Positions 59,700 through 64,000 of a stretch of DNA of 64,000 nt are shown here, piece by piece. Source of the stretch: Nitratiruptor sp. SB155-2 (GTDB taxonomy: Bacteria; Campylobacterota; Campylobacteria; Campylobacterales; Nitratiruptoraceae); assembly GCF_000010325.1 (NCBI RefSeq), contig NC_009662.1:1074501-1138500 (forward strand), in the 5' to 3' direction. The notes beneath the pieces are model-generated. The model made no database searches. It had not been told where the DNA came from and saw only the letters and a program-made list of their open reading frames with translations. The position numbers were made by a program, and so were the translations under genes. How positions within the stretch are numbered: the first letter of the stretch is position 1; each line of letters starts with the position of its first letter.

Positions 59700-61459
59700 C
59701 GGTATCTCCTTTTTACTTCTTCAAGTATACTCAAAAACTCTTTAGGATTCTTAAATCCCACAATACGAAGAGAGCGTATCTCCTTACCGTTTTTATCAAA
59801 AAAGAGAATCGCCGGTGGACCAAAAATGCCAAAACGCTTCATAAAAGCTTTATCTTCTTTTGAGTTGTCGCTCACATCTAGCCTTAAAGCCAAGAATTCC
59901 TTTCGTAATGCAGCCTGTACTTTTGGATCTGCAAAGGTGATCTCTTCGAGTTCCTGACAGCTTGCACACCATTTTGCGGTAAAATCCAACATAACCGGTT
60001 TATCAGAATTTTTCAATAATTTTTGAAATTCATCAAAACTTTGTACCTCCTGAAAAAGTGGTTTTTGTAATGTTGAAACCTCTGTTATAGCTCCTTTCGT
60101 TTTCAAAACTTTTAAAGGATCCAATGGATTGCTAGCTCCTGTAAAACTTCCAATCATCAAAAAGATCCCATAGACAAAAAAAACGATACCAACGCTCTTC
60201 TTAAGATACACAAACCAGTGAGCATCTTTTTCTATTCCCTCCAAAGTTCTCATATAAACTGCACTTCCTATAAAAAGCATAGCCCACAAGAAAAGAGAAA
60301 TAGAATCAGGAAGTATACGTGACAGCATCCAGATAGCAACTCCTAGCATCACCACGCCAAATACAGCATTGACCGCCTGCATCCACCCGCCTGGTTTTGG
60401 CATGAACTTGCCAGCACCAGTACCTACCAGTATCAGAGGCATACCCATCCCAAGGCTCATGAAAAAAAGAGCCGCTCCACCGAGCATTGCATCACCGGTC
60501 TGACCGATGTAGATAAGCGCTCCGGCCAGTGGTGGTGCGACACAAGGCCCAACGATCAATGCAGAAAGAAAACCCATGATCGCTACACCGATTAGTCCAC
60601 CCTTGTGACTAGCCTCATCACTTTTTTGCGCTATTTTAGTCTGCCAGGAAGCCGGAAGCCCTATTTCATAAAACCCAAACATACTCAAAGCCAGTGCTAC
60701 AAAGACCGCAGCGAATAGAACAATCGCTACAGGATTTTGCAAAGCTGCCTGTAGATTCGCTCCAAAGAGCCCGGCAAGTACTCCTGCAATCGTATAGGCA
60801 ATAGACATCGCCAATACATAAACAACCGAATAGAGAAACGCTTTTTTGGTATTCATGTTTTTCGCACCGACGATCAATGAAGAGAGAATAGGAAACATCG
60901 GAAAGACACAAGGAGTAAGTGCCAGTAAAAATCCAAATCCAAAAAAGGTTGCCAGTATCACACCGATCGACTGCGTTTTTAGTGTTTGTGTTATAGACAA
61001 CTCCTCAGAGAGCTCCTCACTCTTTTTTGTCTTCTCTTGCGATGTGTCTGGGATGGAAAATGTAAATATTTTTTTCTGGGGAGGATAACAGATGCCAACT
61101 TCGTTACATCCTTGATAATCAAATTCGACCTTAATGTTACCGGTACCGAATTCCTGTATTGGAATCGCAATGGTAAGGTTACCCTCGTAAACCTTTTCTC
61201 CATGCAGTTCTATCGGTTTGGGAAGATATTTTTTGATGTCAATCTCTTTTTTTTCCGGTTCAATCTCAGTTAGTTTAAAGTACTTTTGATATAGATAGAC
61301 TTTTGGAGCCATCTCAACCGTGATCTTGATCTTATCTTTTTGTACTTGTAGATTTGGTTTGTAGGCTTTTTCGACAGGAACAATCTTGACTTCCTGGTCC
61401 ACGAAACCGAATGCCAGCAACGAGGAGACCATGAAAATGGTGTATAATAGAAAACGCAT
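59696..61459 (-). CDS. dsbD: Thiol:disulfide interchange protein DsbD
   Basis: A 587-residue three-domain electron conduit. After the signal peptide, the alpha domain has the Cys pair in YQGCNEVGICYPPQ; the membrane domain has eight helices with LTPCVFPMFPILSS and VGPCVAPPLAG; the gamma domain has a thioredoxin motif in FTAKWCASCQELEEIT. It passes electrons from cytoplasmic thioredoxin to periplasmic partners. ATG 61459 with AGGAG 6 nt upstream is preferred to an upstream TTG. The linked thioredoxin gene is its likely partner. Confidence 0.93.
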   Translation of the reverse strand: MRFLLYTIFMVSSLLAFGFVDQEVKIVPVEKAYKPNLQVQKDKIKITVEMAPKVYLYQKYFKLTEIEPEKKEIDIKKYLPKPIELHGEKVYEGNLTIAIPIQEFGTGNIKVEFDYQGCNEVGICYPPQKKIFTFSIPDTSQEKTKKSEELSEELSITQTLKTQSIGVILATFFGFGFLLALTPCVFPMFPILSSLIVGAKNMNTKKAFLYSVVYVLAMSIAYTIAGVLAGLFGANLQAALQNPVAIVLFAAVFVALALSMFGFYEIGLPASWQTKIAQKSDEASHKGGLIGVAIMGFLSALIVGPCVAPPLAGALIYIGQTGDAMLGGAALFFMSLGMGMPLILVGTGAGKFMPKPGGWMQAVNAVFGVVMLGVAIWMLSRILPDSISLFLWAMLFIGSAVYMRTLEGIEKDAHWFVYLKKSVGIVFFVYGIFLMIGSFTGASNPLDPLKVLKTKGAITEVSTLQKPLFQEVQSFDEFQKLLKNSDKPVMLDFTAKWCASCQELEEITFADPKVQAALRKEFLALRLDVSDNSKEDKAFMKRFGIFGPPAILFFDKNGKEIRSLRIVGFKNPKEFLSILEEVKRRYR

Positions 61460-61514
61460 GAGAAACTCCTGCAATTAATTTATGAGACTGACAATATTTT
61501 AACCTAAAACTATT

Positions 61515-61520
61515 TATGAT
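61515..61520 (+). promoter_or_regulatory. Possible -10 box of the DUF255 gene
   Basis: TATGAT, one mismatch from consensus, lies 32 nt upstream of the ATG at 61553. The remainder of the 93-bp divergent gap is AT-rich and contains GAAGGG as ribosome-binding site. Confidence 0.3.
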
Positions 61521-61552
61521 TTGTAAATAAAAAAAACTAATGAAGGGCATTT

Positions 61553-63472
61553 ATGGCAAATAGACTCGAAAACGAGAAATCTCCTTATTTACAGCAACAC
61601 AAAGACAATCCAGTCGATTGGTATCCATGGGGTAAAGAGGCTTTTGAAAAGGCAAAAAAAGAGAACAGACTCATATTTTTGTCCATCGGATACAGCAGCT
61701 GTCATTGGTGCCATGTGATGGAAAAAGAGGTTTTTGAGAACGAAAAAGCTGCAAAAGTGTTGAATGAGCATTTTGTCAGTATCAAAGTGGATAGAGAAGA
61801 GAGACCCGACATCGACAAATATTATCAAGAGGTATATCAGCTACTCAATCAACGACCAGGCGGATGGCCGCTTTCGATCTTCATGACTCCGGATAAAAAG
61901 CCTTTCTATGCAGCCACGTATATTCCACTGGAACCAAAATACGGGATGCCCGGATTTATACAGCTTCTTCAAAACATGGTAGAGGTCTTTGAAAAAAAAC
62001 CGCAGGATATCGAACATCAGGCACAAGAGGTTCTTCGTTTCATGAAACCGGCGAACCCGCAAAAGGCTGTACGCTTTGATGAAAGTATCGCACATAAATT
62101 CGTAGAGACTACGAAACGGTTTTTTGATCAAAACCATGGAGGATTCGGAAGCAAACCAAAATTTCCACACACATCCACTATCAATACGTTACTTGATGTG
62201 TACCGCCTTACCGGTAACGAAGAAGCGTTACATATGGCTACATATACCTTGGACAATATGGCCAAAGGGGGTCTTAGAGATCTTGTGGATGGTGGGTTTT
62301 GCCGCTACAGTGTCGATGAGAAATGGCTTGTACCCCACTTCGAAAAGATGGCCTATGATAATGCCTTGTTGATGGAGAGCTATCTGAAAGCCTATCATGC
62401 AACGAAAAATGAGATGTATAAACAGATCGCTTTTGAAACAGCCGATTTTATCGCGACATATATGAGCCAAAAGGGGCTCTTTTTCAGTGCAAGCGATGCC
62501 GATAGCGAAGGCGTAGAGGGAAAATATTTTGTCTATAGCTACGATGAGGTTGTCCAAAAACTTCAAGAGGATGGTTTTAGCGAGGAAGAGATTAAAACCG
62601 TTTTGAATAAACTGGGTATTACTAAATCTGGCAATTTTGAGGGAAAAAATATCCCAAGAAGCGAAGAATTGGAACTTTGTGAAACGAGTAAAAGAGCTTT
62701 GAAGTCTCTAAAAGATCTACGAAAAAGCAGATGCTATCCCTTTATCGATAAAAAAATCATCACCAGCTGGAATGCGATGATGATCAAATCTCTTTATATA
62801 GCTAGCAGAATCGATACAAAATATTTCGAAATTGCCGAAGAATCACTGCAAAAGCTTCTTGAGACTATGCTCATAGACGATCATCTCTACCATGCAACAC
62901 TTATCGATGAAAAACCAACAATTCCGGCCTTTTTGGAAGATTACGCCTATTTGGCTACAGCCCTTCTTGAAGCTTACAAAACGACACTCAATGAAGAGTA
63001 TCTTGCGAAAGCAAATCTTTTGGTTAACGATGCAATAGTGAACTTTTTTGATGAGGGGCGCTGGTATTTTAGTAAAGGCGAAATCGTCACAGAAGCAGAG
63101 CACACCGACACCTCCTATCCAAGCAGTGCCGCAGTTATAGTGGATGCTATGCTGACTTTAGGAACGATTTTGGATCCAAAGTATATTCAATTCTCCTTTC
63201 TATCGATCGAATTTTATAGTGAGAAAATCTATAAGTACCTTCCTTGGGCGGCAAAATTTGTCGAAGATGTATTACGATTTGTCTATCAAGATCGCGTCAT
63301 CAAGGCAAATGAAGAAGATCTAATCCAGTGCATTGGATCCATCGACTTTGTCAAATACCCTTTTGTTCTTGTAAAAGAGGAGGAGATGGAGGGATTCATG
63401 CTTTGTGACCGTGCAAAATGTTTTTCACAAAGCAAATCGTGCGATTCTATCCTAAAGGCTATCGATGAGTGA
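61553..63472 (+). CDS. DUF255/YyaL-type thioredoxin-domain protein
   Basis: A 639-residue protein with an N-terminal thioredoxin-like domain (about residues 1-160: [37 protein letters not shown] with C-x2-C) and a C-terminal (alpha/alpha)6 barrel related to glycoside hydrolases ([32 protein letters not shown]). Human homologue is SSP411; function not known. GAAGGG lies 5 nt before the ATG. Its end overlaps msrA. Confidence 0.9.
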   Translation: MANRLENEKSPYLQQHKDNPVDWYPWGKEAFEKAKKENRLIFLSIGYSSCHWCHVMEKEVFENEKAAKVLNEHFVSIKVDREERPDIDKYYQEVYQLLNQRPGGWPLSIFMTPDKKPFYAATYIPLEPKYGMPGFIQLLQNMVEVFEKKPQDIEHQAQEVLRFMKPANPQKAVRFDESIAHKFVETTKRFFDQNHGGFGSKPKFPHTSTINTLLDVYRLTGNEEALHMATYTLDNMAKGGLRDLVDGGFCRYSVDEKWLVPHFEKMAYDNALLMESYLKAYHATKNEMYKQIAFETADFIATYMSQKGLFFSASDADSEGVEGKYFVYSYDEVVQKLQEDGFSEEEIKTVLNKLGITKSGNFEGKNIPRSEELELCETSKRALKSLKDLRKSRCYPFIDKKIITSWNAMMIKSLYIASRIDTKYFEIAEESLQKLLETMLIDDHLYHATLIDEKPTIPAFLEDYAYLATALLEAYKTTLNEEYLAKANLLVNDAIVNFFDEGRWYFSKGEIVTEAEHTDTSYPSSAAVIVDAMLTLGTILDPKYIQFSFLSIEFYSEKIYKYLPWAAKFVEDVLRFVYQDRVIKANEEDLIQCIGSIDFVKYPFVLVKEEEMEGFMLCDRAKCFSQSKSCDSILKAIDE

Positions 63473-63989
63473 GAGTGCGATAGTTGGTGGAGGCTGCTTC
63501 TGGTGCCTCGAAGCTATTTTCCAACGAGTAAAGGGCGTGCATAGAGTTACGAGCGGATATGCGGGATGTAGAAGGCAAAATCCAACTTATGAACAAGTTT
63601 GCACTGGTACTACAAAATGCGCCGAAGTCGTCAAGATCGATTTCGATCCACATATCATCAATTACGAGGAACTTTTACATATCTTTTTTGCCGTGCACGA
63701 TCCTACGCAACTCAATAGACAAGGCGCCGATATTGGAACACAATATCGTTCAGTCATATTTCCTTTAAATGAGGAGCAAAAAGCGATAGCACAAAAAGTG
63801 ATACAAAAGCTCAACCCCTATTTCGAGAACAAAATAGTGACAACTATTGAAAATCCCGGAACATTCTATGAAGCGGAGAGCTATCATCAAAACTACTACA
63901 ATACCCATCCAGATCAGGGATATTGCCAGGTAGTCATCGCCCCAAAACTGAAAAAATTCATGAATATGTTCCAAGAGTATCTACAATGA
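63465..63989 (+). CDS. msrA: Peptide methionine sulfoxide reductase MsrA
   Basis: A 174-residue repair enzyme reducing methionine-S-sulfoxide. The active site [12 protein letters not shown] has the catalytic Cys and the Cys of the Trp pair; [25 protein letters not shown] and AESYHQNYY are further signatures. No signal peptide, so cytoplasmic. The start overlaps the DUF255 stop by 8 bp. Confidence 0.95.
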   Translation: MSESAIVGGGCFWCLEAIFQRVKGVHRVTSGYAGCRRQNPTYEQVCTGTTKCAEVVKIDFDPHIINYEELLHIFFAVHDPTQLNRQGADIGTQYRSVIFPLNEEQKAIAQKVIQKLNPYFENKIVTTIENPGTFYEAESYHQNYYNTHPDQGYCQVVIAPKLKKFMNMFQEYLQ

Positions 63990-64000
63990 TAAAACTAGCC
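63986..64000 (+). CDS. Start of an unknown gene (only five codons in window)
   Basis: An ATG overlapping the TGA of msrA begins MIKLA and runs off the window. The overlap of ATGA is the usual style of this genome, so a further gene of the same transcript is plausible, but nothing can be said about its product. Confidence 0.4.

Overview
The window looks like a chromosomal segment of a Campylobacterota (Epsilonproteobacteria) genome, probably a chemolithotrophic marine or hydrothermal-vent lineage resembling Nitratiruptor, Sulfurovum or Nautilia. This placement is my inference from gene content: BioV-type esterase, COG3400-type RCK protein, MurF with an N-terminal membrane domain, a CheB-CheR-kinase fusion. 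Other support is the AT-rich sequence, very dense coding with 1-40 bp gene overlaps, and TATAAT-like -10 boxes without clear -35 boxes. I saw no rRNA, tRNA, CRISPR array, insertion sequence or prophage, and no gene-free stretch longer than about 300 bp.

Layout. 1-8429 is mostly a long leftward gene train: a partial MlaE-type permease, then (read leftwards from 8429) a membrane-fusion protein, a stand-alone molybdopterin oxidoreductase, a HepT/MntA toxin-antitoxin pair, argD, a TolC-family protein, a MidA-type methyltransferase, an ankyrin protein and thiS; acpS alone points right. 8493-10853 encodes an unusual soluble chimera: a degenerate Clp-type AAA+ domain fused to an FtsH-type AAA+ and an intact M41 zinc protease. 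Next come a 2TM-glycine-zipper lipoprotein and the divergent NAD-salvage pair pncB/pncA, where pncA carries an in-frame TGA in place of a conserved Trp. metK follows, then a two-gene signalling operon (CheB-CheR-PAS-histidine kinase and RR-GGDEF-EAL), then a DksA-like gene and fur.

20796-29178 is a tight nine-gene leftward operon: COG3400 protein, aroB, mscS, mtaB, an FtsH homologue whose protease motif is destroyed, bioV, mogA and two microproteins. tgt-pdxJ-pdxA runs right. 32006-41907 runs left: a thiamine-binding-type protein, a Met-rich membrane protein, a frameshifted MazG-like gene, a HIT protein, a fused DctQM TRAP transporter preceded by a 38-aa microprotein, murF, acyP, a hydrolase, a 56-aa microprotein, a UPF0126 protein, an HI0933-type flavoprotein, ddl and ruvA.

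41951-53436 is a rightward envelope and housekeeping operon (MFS, murJ, cysS, MsbA-like ABC exporter with a G8 tract, glmU, coaBC, uppS, pilD, lptF/G, truA). After a Memo-family gene on the other strand, 54278-58144 holds a four-gene envelope-glycolipid cluster (GT39, PAP2, GT2, UPF0104). The right end has a catalytically degenerate dihydroorotase homologue, a periplasmic thioredoxin, dsbD, a YyaL/DUF255 protein, msrA and the first codons of one more gene.

The most unusual items are the Clp-FtsH chimera and, separately, the dead-protease FtsH homologue. Next are the stop codon in pncA, the indel in the mazG-like gene, the poly-G tract in the exporter and several unannotated microproteins with good ribosome-binding sites.
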